Notes: generated by a model not told the origin, from the letters alone. A DNA stretch of 64,000 nucleotides from Embleya sp045207655 (GCF_045207655.1 NZ_CP108784.1:1240001-1304000), one strand, 5' to 3'. Positions 16,460-24,600 are shown, counted from the first letter of the stretch. Made by a program: numbers and translations.

Positions 16460-17292
16460 CAGGCGGCCCATCCCTGCCGTGCGTTCACCTGGGACAGGTC
16501 GACCATCCGGGCGGCGATCGCCTCGGGGGTGGGCCGGTACAGCTCGCCCGCGAGGTTGCCCTCGGCCAGGAAGACCACCCGGTCCGCGTAGGAGGCGGCG
16601 ACCGGGTCGTGGGTGACCATCACGATGGTGGCGCCGGTCTCGTCCACGGCCCGGCGCAGCAGCGAGAGCACCTCGGCGGCGGTGGTGGTGTCCAGCGCGC
16701 CGGTGGGCTCGTCCGCGAAGAGCACGTCGGGTCGGGTGACCAGGGCCCGGGCGATCGCCACGCGCTGCTGTTGGCCGCCGGACAGTTGCGCCGGCCGACG
16801 GCCGGAGTGCCGGTCGAGGCCGACCATCGCGAGCACCTCGGCGGCCCGGCGCCGGTCGGCGCGCACGCCCGCCAACCGCAGCGGCAGCAGCACGTTCTTC
16901 TCGACCGTGAGCGAGGGCAGCAGGTTGAACGCCTGGAAGACGAAGCCGAGTCGGGTCCGGCGCAGCCGGGTGAGCTCGTTCTCCTTCATCGCGGTCAGGT
17001 CGTCGGTGCCCAGGAGCACCCGGCCGCCGTCCGGCCGGTCCAGACCGGCGGCGCAGTGCAGGAAGGTGCTCTTGCCGGACCCGGACGGGCCCATCACGGC
17101 GGTGAAGGTACCCCGGGGGATCGCCAGGTCGATGCCGCGCAGCGCGTGCACGGCCGACTCACCCTTGCCGTACGCCTTGGTCACCGCGTCCAGCCGGACC
17201 GCGCAGTCGACCGACGCGGGCGCCGCGTACCGCGGCGAGTTCGCGGCATCCCGCTTCGCCTGTCGTGTACCGCGACCGCCTCGCCCGAACAT
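16459..17292 (-). CDS. ABC transporter ATP-binding protein (exporter 2)
   Basis: 277-residue MacB/LolD-class ATPase: Walker A GPSGSGKST, VFQAFNLLP Q loop, signature LSGGQQQRV, Walker B VLFADEPTG, H-loop VTHDP. The start ATG 17292 is preceded by AGGAGG. A short basic N-terminal extension (MFGRGGRGTRQAKRD) precedes the domain. It is coupled to the FtsX permease downstream. The ATPase of exporter 1 (9820-10599) is a close paralogue with the same motif spellings, suggesting the two operons arose by duplication around the two-component system. Confidence 0.93.
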   Translation of the reverse strand: MFGRGGRGTRQAKRDAANSPRYAAPASVDCAVRLDAVTKAYGKGESAVHALRGIDLAIPRGTFTAVMGPSGSGKSTFLHCAAGLDRPDGGRVLLGTDDLTAMKENELTRLRRTRLGFVFQAFNLLPSLTVEKNVLLPLRLAGVRADRRRAAEVLAMVGLDRHSGRRPAQLSGGQQQRVAIARALVTRPDVLFADEPTGALDTTTAAEVLSLLRRAVDETGATIVMVTHDPVAASYADRVVFLAEGNLAGELYRPTPEAIAARMVDLSQVNARQGWAA

Positions 17293-17318
17293 GGTGCCTC
17301 CTGTGACCCGTAACGCCT

Positions 17319-17343
17319 GTCGAAACCAACAGGTTCGACGCTA
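17319..17343 (-). promoter_or_regulatory. -10 box and inverted repeat before exporter 2
   Basis: On the minus strand, TAGCGT (17343-17338) is a TANNNT -10 box. Overlapping the expected start site is an inverted repeat, GGTTCGAC (17332-17339) against GTCGAAACC (17319-17328) with one bulged base. No -35 box is obvious. It is a candidate operator. Confidence 0.4.
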
Positions 17344-17385
17344 CGGATCGGCGCCCCTTCGGCACGAGGGTGCGACCACGCGGAT

Positions 17386-17411
17386 CGGGGGTGGGGACAA
17401 CCCCACCCCCG
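17386..17411 (-). terminator. Terminator of the MFS gene
   Basis: CGGGGGTGGGG, loop ACAA, CCCCACCCCCG: an 11-bp perfect stem beginning 7 nt past the MFS stop at 17418. Confidence 0.75.
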
Positions 17412-17417
17412 CGATGC

Positions 17418-18884
17418 TCAGGCGACGGGACGGGCGCCCGCCTTGGCCCGGCTGGGTACCACGAAGGTGACCCCGAGTGCGACGAGCGCGGCCGCGGCGG
17501 CGCAGATGAAGGTCAGCACGAAACCGCGTTCGGCGGGCAGTCCGCCGGGGCCGGGATTGGCGGTGAGCAGCGTCGTGGAGATCGCGCTCGCACAGGACAT
17601 GCCGACGGTGCGGGCGATCGTGTTGATGCCCGTAGCGATGCCGGTCTGCTCGACCGGGACCGCGCCGACGATGAGGTTGGCCATCGCCGACATGGCGAGC
17701 CCGATGCCGATGCCGAAGACGAACATCGCGAGCAGGATGTGCCAGCCGCTGGTGTGCAGGACGGCCAGGAACGCGAAGCCGGCGGCCATCAGCACGCAGC
17801 CGGCGACCATCGCCATCTTCGAGCCGAAGCGCTTGTCGATCACGCCCGCCATCGGGCCGATCAACAACATCGCGAAGGCCTGCGGGAGCACGTACAGACC
17901 GGACACGGTCACCGTCGTGCCGAAGCCGTAGCCGGTGCTCTCCGGCATCTGGAGGAAGCGCGGGACGAGCAGCATGCCCGCCATCATCGAGAAACCGACG
18001 AGCAGGCCGCCGAGGTTGGTCGCCCACACCCCGCGCAGCCGCATCACCCGCATGTCCACGAGCGGTTCGTCCGCGCGCGACTCGGCGAGCACCCACAGGC
18101 CGAGGAAGACGATGCCGCCCGCGAACAGGCCGATGGTGTTCACCGAACCCCAGCCCCAGGACTCGCCCTTGCTCAGCGCGAGCAGTACGCCGACCAGGCC
18201 GAGCGACATCAGCGCGCCGCCGAGCCAGTGGATTCGTGCCTTGACCCGGACCGGCGATTCGGGGATCAGGAACCACGACGCGATCGCGGTGACCAGGCAG
18301 GTCACCATCGGGATCCAGAACAGCCAGTGGTAGGACAGGTGGTCCATGATCGGGCCGGTGACCACGATGCCTATGCCGCCGCCGATGCCCATGATCGCCG
18401 ACATCAGGCCGATCGCCCCGGCCCGGCGCTCCGGCGGGAACTCGTCGCGCACGATGCCGAAGGAGAGCGGGAAGACCGCGCCGCCGAAGCCCTGGATCAC
18501 CCGGCCGATGATCATCAGGCCGACCGAGTCGGCCAGCGCGCAGACCAGCGAACCGACCGCGAGCATGCCGATGGTGAACACGAACAGGCGCTTCTTGCCG
18601 TACATGTCGCCCAGCCGCCCGAGGATGGGCGTGGTCACCGAGGCGCACAGCAGGTAGCCGGTCATCAACCACGAGGTCGCGTCGGCGCTCGCGCCGATCT
18701 CGGTCTGGATCTGCGGGAGGGCCGGCGCCAGCATCGACTGGAGCAGCGAGTAGGTCAGCGCACCCATGATCAGGACGAGCAGGACGAACCCGGTCCGGCT
18801 CACGCCTGCGGGCGCGGTCGTGATCGGGGTTCCGGGTGCGGCGGGCGGGACAGTGGCGGACGGCGCCTGCTGCGCGCTCTTCAA
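17418..18884 (-). CDS. DHA2-type MFS drug exporter
   Basis: About 488-residue major facilitator superfamily protein of the EmrB/QacA (DHA2) type, expected to export drugs or metabolites by proton antiport. Hydrophobic segments run throughout. Motif A is GRLGDMYGKKRLF after helix 2, with motif C-like GGGIGIVVTGPIMDHLSYHW around helix 5. TTG 18884 is preferred because AAGGA lies 7 nt upstream (AAGGA-ACCAGCC-TTG); ATG 18923, which adds 13 residues, has no ribosome-binding site. It is divergent from the cupin at 19142, with an inverted repeat GGTTGG-5-CCAACC between them, and monocistronic with a clear terminator. The substrate is unknown. Confidence 0.9.
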   Translation of the reverse strand: MKSAQQAPSATVPPAAPGTPITTAPAGVSRTGFVLLVLIMGALTYSLLQSMLAPALPQIQTEIGASADATSWLMTGYLLCASVTTPILGRLGDMYGKKRLFVFTIGMLAVGSLVCALADSVGLMIIGRVIQGFGGAVFPLSFGIVRDEFPPERRAGAIGLMSAIMGIGGGIGIVVTGPIMDHLSYHWLFWIPMVTCLVTAIASWFLIPESPVRVKARIHWLGGALMSLGLVGVLLALSKGESWGWGSVNTIGLFAGGIVFLGLWVLAESRADEPLVDMRVMRLRGVWATNLGGLLVGFSMMAGMLLVPRFLQMPESTGYGFGTTVTVSGLYVLPQAFAMLLIGPMAGVIDKRFGSKMAMVAGCVLMAAGFAFLAVLHTSGWHILLAMFVFGIGIGLAMSAMANLIVGAVPVEQTGIATGINTIARTVGMSCASAISTTLLTANPGPGGLPAERGFVLTFICAAAAALVALGVTFVVPSRAKAGARPVA

Positions 18885-18948
18885 GGCTGGTTCCTTACAT
18901 GTACGGGCCACCGACAGAGGCACACGGTGGGTCCGCGACAGGGTTTTT

Positions 18949-18965
18949 GGTTGGGTGTACCAACC
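18949..18965. promoter_or_regulatory. Inverted repeat GGTTGG-N5-CCAACC
   Basis: A perfect 6-bp inverted repeat with a 5-bp spacer, 65 bp upstream of the MFS start. It is a likely repressor operator (TetR/MarR-like geometry); no such regulator gene lies nearby. Confidence 0.45.
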
Positions 18966-19108
18966 GACTTTATGCGGCCCCGGAACACGCGATCACCGCC
19001 CGGCGGAGCACCGGGGGTAAATTCCCTGTAAGTATTTGGTGCGCAAGAGCCGGAAATCCTCCAAATATCGGGCAAATCCCAAGGTGCGATTCTGTGCCAA
19101 GATCGATC

Positions 19109-19121
19109 TGACGCATCGTCA
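19109..19121 (+). promoter_or_regulatory. TGACG-CAT-CGTCA operator (site 1 of 3), cupin gene
   Basis: Perfect 13-bp palindrome 21 bp before the cupin GTG start. Identical palindromes lie at 32083-32097 (LLM oxidoreductase) and 40252-40266 (VOC protein), each next to the gene start. Confidence 0.65.
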
Positions 19122-19141
19122 CTTCCTGGGAGGGCAACCCC

Positions 19142-19633
19142 GTGGCGGATCGAGAACCCGAACTGCGCATCACCCACATCTCCGAGACCCCGTGGCACGA
19201 GGTCAAGGCCCAGTCGCACGGCGGCCGGCGCACGTCGGTCTGGGAGAAGTTCCTGGAATGGTCCCCCGAGCGGTTGGTCATCTACGCCCGCTACGACGCG
19301 GGTGTCGTGGTCGAACGGCACGGCCACATGTCCGAGCACTACGTCTTCGTCGTGGCCGGCGAGGTCCTGATCGGCGACCGCCCGTGCCCCACCGGCACCC
19401 ACATCACCCTCGAACAGGGCGCCGCGTTCGGCCCCCTGATCGCCGGCCCCGAGGGAGCGACCCTGTACGAGATCATGTGCGGCGACCCCCGGGCCGTCCC
19501 CGCCGACCGCGCGGGCTTCGAACGGCTGTGTGCCGAGCGCGACATCACCCCGCTCCCCAACCCGCCGGTCCCCTGGCCGGATTGGTTGTCCCCGCGCACC
19601 GACAGCGACGTCGAGGACGGCACGAGCCGGTAG
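19142..19633 (+). CDS. Cupin-domain protein
   Basis: 163-residue single cupin. Strand motif RHGHMSEHYVFVVAGEVLIG carries the metal-ligand histidines and glutamate expected of motif 1 (HxHxnE-like); motif 2 is less clear (LEQGAAFGPLIAGPEG). Start GTG 19142 follows GGGAGG at 8 nt. Cupins of this size can be small dioxygenases, isomerases or ligand sensors; nothing in the sequence decides. It has a perfect TGACGCATCGTCA operator just upstream, shared with an LLM oxidoreductase and a VOC protein elsewhere in the window, so it may act in the same oxidative catabolic or detoxification pathway. It is divergent from the MFS exporter. Confidence 0.85.
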   Translation: MADREPELRITHISETPWHEVKAQSHGGRRTSVWEKFLEWSPERLVIYARYDAGVVVERHGHMSEHYVFVVAGEVLIGDRPCPTGTHITLEQGAAFGPLIAGPEGATLYEIMCGDPRAVPADRAGFERLCAERDITPLPNPPVPWPDWLSPRTDSDVEDGTSR

Positions 19634-19909
19634 GCGGAGACGACGAGGCCGAGGCCGGCACGACACGCCGGCCCGGCCCGGCGGGCACGCCACGAGGCCC
19701 GGCCGGTACGCCACGAGGCACTGCGGGCACGGCACGAGACCGGCGGGCACGGACCGGGGGACGGCGCGGCGAGCGCCCCGGCCGAACCCGTCCCGCCGGG
19801 CCGAGCCGCGACGCGCGCGAGCCACAACGACGCCGAACCGCGACCCGGCCGCGCCGAAAGCAGGCCACCGGCAACGAGGTGGCCCTATTCCCGGGATCCA
19901 CCGGTTGCC

Positions 19910-19921
19910 TAGCCTCGGCCC
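19910..19921 (+). promoter_or_regulatory. Leaderless -10 box of class V aminotransferase
   Basis: TAGCCT (19910-19915) ends 6 nt before ATG 19922 and no ribosome-binding site is present. The preceding 270 bp after the cupin hold only GGCACG-type low-complexity words. Confidence 0.4.
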
Positions 19922-21004
19922 ATGGACTCGAAACCGGACCACCCCACGGCGAACCCCCATCCCGACGCGGACCCCGGTCGCGCGCTCTCGAACTGGAGCA
20001 CCGACCCCGGTTGGCTGAACACCGCGAGCAGTGGCCTGCCGCCGGACGTCGCCTACGAGGCGCTGACCCGGGCCCAGGAGACCTGGCGGCGCGGACGCAC
20101 CGACATGGACGGGTTCCACGCGGCCGGCGAGCGGGCCCGGGCCACCTTCGGACGGATCGTCGGCGCGCCGGCCGAGACGATCATGGCGGGCAACACCACC
20201 TCCGGCCTGCTCGCCCCGTTCGCCGCCGGGCTCCCGGTCGGCGGGCGGCTCGTGGTGCCCGAGGTCGAGTTCACCTCGAACCTGTTCCCGTGGCTGGTCC
20301 AGGAGGCCCGGGGCGTCGAGGTGGTCACGGTGCCGCCGGCCAAGCTCGTCGACGCGATCGACGAGCGCACCACGGCCGTCGCGTTCAGCCTGGTCCAGTC
20401 CGCCGACGGCTCGATCGCCGCCGAGGCGGACATCGTCGCGGCGGCCCGCGCGTACGGCGCGAGCGTGTACGTGGACGGCACACAGGCCTGCGGTTGGTTG
20501 CCGCTGGACGCGACGCGCTACGACCTGTTCGTGGTCAGCGCCTACAAGTGGCTGATGGCACCGCGCGGCACGGCCTACGGCTACGTCGCACCGGAGTTGG
20601 CCGCGCGTACCCTCCCGCACGCCGCGAACTGGTACGCCGGAGCCGCCGACGGCGACCCCTACTACGGCCCGCCGTTGCGCCTGACCGACACCGCGCGCCG
20701 ATTCGACACCTCGCCGGCCTGGTTCTGCCAGGTGGGCGCCGACCCCGCGCTCGACCTGGTCGAGCGGATCGGCGTCGAGCACATCCACGCCCACGACGTG
20801 GCCCTGGCCAACCGCTTCCTGGCCGGCCTGGGCCTGCCCCTCGGCGACAGCGCGATCGTCGCGATCGACATCCCCGACGCCAAGGAGCGCCTGGAGGCCG
20901 CCGACATCCGGTTCTCGGCCCGCGCCGGCCGCACCCGACTGGCCTTCCACGTGTACAACACCGACGCCGACGTCGACGCCGCCGTCACCGCGCTCACCTC
21001 CTGA
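19922..21004 (+). CDS. Class V PLP-dependent aminotransferase (cysteine desulfurase-like fold)
   Basis: 360-residue fold-type I PLP enzyme of aminotransferase class V. The Schiff-base lysine is Lys209 in VVSAYKWLMAPRG. Upstream are the cofactor residues of the family: NTTSGLLAPF (phosphate-binding turn), VPEVEFTSNLFPWL, and Asp in VYVDGTQACGWLPLD. It lacks the Cys loop of true cysteine desulfurases (the C-terminal loop is RFDTSPAWFCQVG, one Cys), so it is more likely an amino-acid transaminase, lyase or epimerase-like member. The start is leaderless ATG 19922. It stands as a single gene ending in a strong hairpin shared with the convergent LLM gene. Confidence 0.87.
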   Translation: MDSKPDHPTANPHPDADPGRALSNWSTDPGWLNTASSGLPPDVAYEALTRAQETWRRGRTDMDGFHAAGERARATFGRIVGAPAETIMAGNTTSGLLAPFAAGLPVGGRLVVPEVEFTSNLFPWLVQEARGVEVVTVPPAKLVDAIDERTTAVAFSLVQSADGSIAAEADIVAAARAYGASVYVDGTQACGWLPLDATRYDLFVVSAYKWLMAPRGTAYGYVAPELAARTLPHAANWYAGAADGDPYYGPPLRLTDTARRFDTSPAWFCQVGADPALDLVERIGVEHIHAHDVALANRFLAGLGLPLGDSAIVAIDIPDAKERLEAADIRFSARAGRTRLAFHVYNTDADVDAAVTALTS

Positions 21005-21091
21005 GCCGGCCGAGACCGACCCGATGCCGCCCCGGCGGCGTCCACCCGCCCGTCACCGAGCCGCCGACCGACGAACGGGCGGACGCGGCAC

Positions 21092-21119
21092 CGGGCACCG
21101 GGACACCGCCCGGTGCCCG
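21092..21119. terminator. Bidirectional terminator, aminotransferase/LLM
   Basis: CGGGCACCGGG (21092-21102), loop ACACCG, CCCGGTGCCCG (21109-21119): an 11-bp perfect stem between two convergent genes. Confidence 0.8.
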
Positions 21120-21144
21120 ACCGAACCGACCGGACTCCGCGCCC

Positions 21145-22086
21145 TTACAGCAGCACCGCCGCCAGCGACCGCCAATCCGCCGCCGGGGCCGCGTCGAACG
21201 TCTCGCCCAGGACCTGCACGCAGACGTGGTCGGCGCCGGCGGCGAAGTGCGCGTCGACCGCCGCGCGGATCGCCGACTCGTCGCCCGACGCCACGAGCCG
21301 ATCCACCATGCGCTCGCTGCCGCCGTCGGCGAGGTCCTCCTCGGTCAGGCCCAGTCGCAGCCAGTTGCGGCGGTAGTTGGGCAGCGTCGCGTACGTCCGC
21401 AGATGCTCGCGGCCCCGGCGCAGCGCGGTCTCCCGGTCCGTGGTCGGCACGACCGCCTGCTCCACCGCGAGCAGCCGATCCGGACCCAGCGCCGCGCGCG
21501 CCTCGGCGGTGTGTTCGGGCGTGACCAGATACGTGTGTGCTCCCTCGGACCGCTCGCGCGCGAGGTCCAGCATCTTCGGGCCGAGCGCCGCGAGCACGCG
21601 GGCCGGGCGCGGGCCGTCGCCGCCGGGCGCGAGGTACAGGGCGGAGTCCATCGCGTCCAGGTACTCGCGCATGTGCGCGAGCGGCTTCTCGTACCTGTGC
21701 CCACCCGGCCGCAGCCCCTCGACCAGCCCGCTGTGGCTGATCCCGAGACCGGTCAGGAACCGCTCGGGGTACGCCTCGTGCACGGTGCGCGCCGCCGCGT
21801 TGGCCGCCATCGCGTCCCGGGCCCACACGTTGGCGATGCCGGTCGCGGCGGCGATGCGCGGCGCGGCGCCCAGGACGAGCATCGCCTGGGTGAACGCCTC
21901 ACGGCCCACCGTCTCGCCCCACCACAGCGCGCCGTAGCCGAGTTCGTCGAGTTCGGCCACGGTCTCCCGCAGCCGCGACACGGGCATGAAGTCGAGCGCG
22001 GCGGTCCACAGCCCGATCCGGCCCAGGTCGGGAACGGACCGCGCCGCGGTCGGTTCGGGTGTCGCCGGCGGTGTCGGTGTGGTCAT
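21145..22086 (-). CDS. LLM-class F420-dependent oxidoreductase
   Basis: 313-residue luciferase-like monooxygenase-fold protein. In actinobacteria most such proteins use cofactor F420 for hydride transfer. Family landmarks are GRIGLWTAALDFMPV at the N terminus, ELDELGYGALWWGET, IAAATGIANVWARDA, PERFLTGLGISHSG, LAALGPKMLDLARE, and the C-terminal AGADHVCVQVLG. Start ATG 22086 has GGGAG nine bases upstream; the longer frame from 22188 would run over the operator region. A near-palindrome CTGTAACG-C-CGTAACAG lies 21 bp upstream. It is divergent from the AIM24 gene. The substrate is unknown. A second family member is at 31145. Confidence 0.88.
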   Translation of the reverse strand: MTTPTPPATPEPTAARSVPDLGRIGLWTAALDFMPVSRLRETVAELDELGYGALWWGETVGREAFTQAMLVLGAAPRIAAATGIANVWARDAMAANAAARTVHEAYPERFLTGLGISHSGLVEGLRPGGHRYEKPLAHMREYLDAMDSALYLAPGGDGPRPARVLAALGPKMLDLARERSEGAHTYLVTPEHTAEARAALGPDRLLAVEQAVVPTTDRETALRRGREHLRTYATLPNYRRNWLRLGLTEEDLADGGSERMVDRLVASGDESAIRAAVDAHFAAGADHVCVQVLGETFDAAPAADWRSLAAVLL

Positions 22087-22106
22087 GGCACGCTCTCCCG
22101 AGATCT

Positions 22107-22123
22107 CTGTAACGCCGTAACAG
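22107..22123 (-). promoter_or_regulatory. Near-palindrome CTGTAACG-C-CGTAACAG
   Basis: 17 bp, one mismatched pair, located 21-37 bp before the LLM start codon. It has TetR-like operator geometry but differs in sequence from the TGACGCATCGTCA sites. Confidence 0.45.
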
Positions 22124-22164
22124 GAGCTGTCTCCCGCACCATACCGGTCGACATGGGTCACCCT

Positions 22165-22181
22165 TGGTTCCGAGGGAACCA
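22165..22181. promoter_or_regulatory. Palindrome TGGTTCC-GAG-GGAACCA
   Basis: Perfect 7-bp arms with a 3-bp spacer in the LLM/AIM24 divergent region, 80 bp before the AIM24 start. It is a candidate operator for either gene. Confidence 0.4.
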
Positions 22182-22260
22182 TCGACACGGAATCATGGTC
22201 TGGTCACACGAACCACTTGCCAACCGCGCCCACGCCGTTGCCGGATCCGTCGGAGACCTC

Positions 22261-23136
22261 GTGCAGAGTCCACTGTTCAACCACACGGTGAGCCAGTCCG
22301 CCGAGCGTTACAGCCTGCAGAACGCGCACATGTTGCGGGTGCTGCTGAGCCCCGAGGTGGGCACCGAGGTACTGGCCCGCAAGGGCGCGATGGTGGCCTA
22401 TCAGGGCAACGTGCAGTTCGAGGGGGCGTTCCAGACCGCCGCCGAGATCCGCACCGGCGCGCTGACCGGCGACATGTTGGACCTGATGCGCTGCCACGGA
22501 CACGGCACGGTCTATCTCGCCAATCAGGCGCAGAGCATCCACATCCTGAACCTGCACAACGAGGCGCTGATCGTCGAGGACGAGAACGTCCTGGCCCTGG
22601 ACGGCACGCTGAACTGGAGCGTCGTACAGATCGACGCCGGCTACAACGTGGGCGGCATGGGCGCCTATTCGATGCAGATCGGCGGCACCGGAAAGATCGT
22701 CATCACCACGTCCGGCGCGCCGCTGGTACTGCGCGCCTCCAACGACCGCGAGGTGTTCGCGGACGCCGACGCGGTGATCGCCTGGACCGCCGGCCTCCAG
22801 ACCAGCCTGCAGGCGCAGACCACGTCGCAGCGCATCTGGCGCCGCCGCCGACAGACCGGCGAGGGCTGGACGATGGCCTTCATCGGCGAGGGCTACGTGG
22901 TGGTCCAGCCCAGCGAGATCCTGCCCGCGAACCTGACCGCGACCGAGAACAACCGCCACTTCGGCATGGGTCGGGACGGCTTCCAGAACAACACCTGGGC
23001 CGCCCCCGGCGGCCCACACGGCACCCCGCCGCCCCCACAGCCGGGCCCGTACGGCCCGCCCGGCCCCCAGGGCCCGTACGGTCCTCCTCCGCCCGGCCCC
23101 TACGGTCCCCCCGGACCGTACGGACCGCCACGCTGA
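22261..23136 (+). CDS. AIM24-family protein with Pro/Gly/Tyr-rich tail
   Basis: 291-residue protein. Residues ~1-230 are the AIM24 beta-sandwich domain (LLSPEVGTEVLARKGAMVAY, LTGDMLDLMRCHGHGTVYLA, GGTGKIVITTSGAPLVL, YVVVQPSEILP); the family is known from mitochondria and is widespread in actinobacteria, with unclear biochemical function. The last ~55 residues are a low-complexity tail of GPYGPP units (PGPYGPPGPQGPYGPPPP...), which could mediate weak multivalent contacts. Start GTG 22261 has GGAG seven bases upstream and matches the usual family start (QSPLFNHT); the upstream in-frame sequence is not family-like. It is convergent with the thioesterase at 23185. Confidence 0.88.
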   Translation: MQSPLFNHTVSQSAERYSLQNAHMLRVLLSPEVGTEVLARKGAMVAYQGNVQFEGAFQTAAEIRTGALTGDMLDLMRCHGHGTVYLANQAQSIHILNLHNEALIVEDENVLALDGTLNWSVVQIDAGYNVGGMGAYSMQIGGTGKIVITTSGAPLVLRASNDREVFADADAVIAWTAGLQTSLQAQTTSQRIWRRRRQTGEGWTMAFIGEGYVVVQPSEILPANLTATENNRHFGMGRDGFQNNTWAAPGGPHGTPPPPQPGPYGPPGPQGPYGPPPPGPYGPPGPYGPPR

Positions 23137-23184
23137 CCCCCGCGACCGGCCGCGCGCCGACCACGGATCCGCGAGCCGGCCGGA

Positions 23185-24045
23185 CTACCGCTGCCGTGTG
23201 CGCGGTACGCGTGCCAACTGCCGGGACTGGGCGACCAGTCGGCCCGTCGAGTCCCAGACCTCGCCGTCCTCCTCGAGGTAGCCGCCCGCCAGATTGCGGG
23301 TGGCCAGCGCCACCCGCAGCCACCCCGGCGCCGGCCTGGCCCGGACATGCACGGTCAACTCCACCGTGGGCACCCACCCGCGCACGCCGAGGTCGAACGC
23401 GGTCGGCACGAGCGAGTCCACCGCGAGCAACAGCGCCAACGGATCGGGGTCGCGGCCGTCCGCGAGCCGCCACCAGGCGCGGATCTCCCCGCGCCCGGAC
23501 GGCCGCCCGGTCGACCAGCCGGCGGTCGCCGGGTCGAGCAGTTGCTCGCTGCGGTCCATGAACGTGCTGCGCCGAAAGGGCGCCGCGCCGGCGGCGCTCG
23601 CCGCGCACTCCTCGGGCGAGGGCAGCGCCGGCGGCCGGGCACTCGTCCGCACCTCCGGGTCCAGCGCGGCCAGGTCGCCGTAGGAGGCGGCCACGTGCAC
23701 CCGAACCTCGCCGTCCTGCACGATCCGCGCGGTGCCGGTGCTCAGCGTGCGCCCGGTACGCAGGACCTCCGTGCGTACCTCGGCGGGCCCCGGGTGTGAC
23801 GTGGTCAGGTAGTGCGCGGTGATCGTGAACGGATCGGGGTGCGGCAGTGTCGCACCGAGCGCGCGGCCGGCGAGGGCGAGCAGGTATCCGCCGTTGAGGC
23901 CCATCCCGAACGCCCAGTCCGGCGAGAGCGTGGTGTCGTACACGCCCGGCGCGTCCGGACGCGCGACGCACGTGGTGTCCCGGTCGAGTTCGTAGTCGGG
24001 CGCGGCGCCGGGCGGCCCGGTCTCGGCGGATGCCTGCTCGGTCAT
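23185..24045 (-). CDS. Acyl-CoA thioesterase-like protein (double hot-dog)
   Basis: 286-residue thioesterase-superfamily protein with two hot-dog halves. The N half contains LSPDWAFGMGLNGGYLLALAGRALG and FTITAHYLTTSHPGPAEVRTEV; the C half contains RGWVPTVELTVHVRARPAPGWLRV and GGYLEEDGEVWDSTGRLVAQSRQLA. This layout matches TesB-like/acyl-CoA thioesterase family proteins of actinobacteria, which hydrolyse acyl-CoA esters. Upstream, a 15-bp unit is duplicated in tandem at 24062-24091. Monocistronic by spacing. The acyl chain preference is unknown. Confidence 0.85.
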   Translation of the reverse strand: MTEQASAETGPPGAAPDYELDRDTTCVARPDAPGVYDTTLSPDWAFGMGLNGGYLLALAGRALGATLPHPDPFTITAHYLTTSHPGPAEVRTEVLRTGRTLSTGTARIVQDGEVRVHVAASYGDLAALDPEVRTSARPPALPSPEECAASAAGAAPFRRSTFMDRSEQLLDPATAGWSTGRPSGRGEIRAWWRLADGRDPDPLALLLAVDSLVPTAFDLGVRGWVPTVELTVHVRARPAPGWLRVALATRNLAGGYLEEDGEVWDSTGRLVAQSRQLARVPRTRQR

Positions 24046-24061
24046 GGCGGCGACTCCAGGG

Positions 24062-24091
24062 GCGACTGACGGGAAAGCGACTGACGGGCAA
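24062..24091. repeat. 15-bp tandem duplication
   Basis: GCGACTGACGGGAAA (24062-24076) is followed by GCGACTGACGGGCAA (24077-24091), 16-46 bp before the thioesterase start. It could be a doubled regulator site or a slippage product. Confidence 0.7.
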
Positions 24092-24165
24092 ACAGCTTGG
24101 CACAGTCACATATCCCGGCCGCCGCCCCACCTCACCGAGGCCGGGCCGAAGTCACCAACCCACCC

Positions 24166-24600
24166 TCACAGGTACGAGCCGTCCTCCTCCGCGCCCCCGC
24201 CCAGGAAAGCGTGCGGCGGACCCACCTCGGCGTTCTGCCGCAACATCAGGGTCAACCGGATGCCGCCCCACAGCCCTTCCAGCCAGCCGATCAACTGCGC
24301 CTGCACTATCCGCAGTTCCGCGCCGCTGGGCGCACCCACTCCGGCGAACGGCCCGGTGAGGCGCTCCAGCTCCTCGTACAAATCGGGCGCGAGCGAGCGG
24401 CGCAGCTCGGGCAGTGAGCGCTCGTAGACGGCGCGCACCCGGCTTCGGCCGGGCTCGTCGAGCGGTGCGTCGCGCAGCTCCTCCAACAGGTGGCGGATCA
24501 TCTCGGCGACGCGCATCACGCGATCGGGGGCCGGGACCAATTCGCCGAGCGGGCGTTGATCGTCCCCTTCGTGGGTGGTGGTGACAGTCGGATCAACCAT
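24166..24600 (-). CDS. bpa: Bacterial proteasome activator (Bpa/PafE family)
   Basis: 144-residue homologue of Bpa/PafE, the ATP-independent ring that opens the actinobacterial 20S proteasome for unfolded substrates. The four-helix core is clear: RVMRVAEMIRHLLEELRDAP, RSRVRAVYERSLPELRRSLA, LYEELERLTGPF, SGAELRIVQAQLIGWLEGLW. It ends in DGSYL, where the mycobacterial activator ends in GQYL; the penultimate Tyr needed to dock into the proteasome alpha-ring is kept but Gln is Ser. The segment after the last helix is shorter than in the mycobacterial protein and lacks its Gln/Met-rich stretch. It may be a second, divergent copy. It is followed by the thioesterase gene and preceded by a small membrane protein gene. 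Confidence 0.85.
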   Translation of the reverse strand: MVDPTVTTTHEGDDQRPLGELVPAPDRVMRVAEMIRHLLEELRDAPLDEPGRSRVRAVYERSLPELRRSLAPDLYEELERLTGPFAGVGAPSGAELRIVQAQLIGWLEGLWGGIRLTLMLRQNAEVGPPHAFLGGGAEEDGSYL

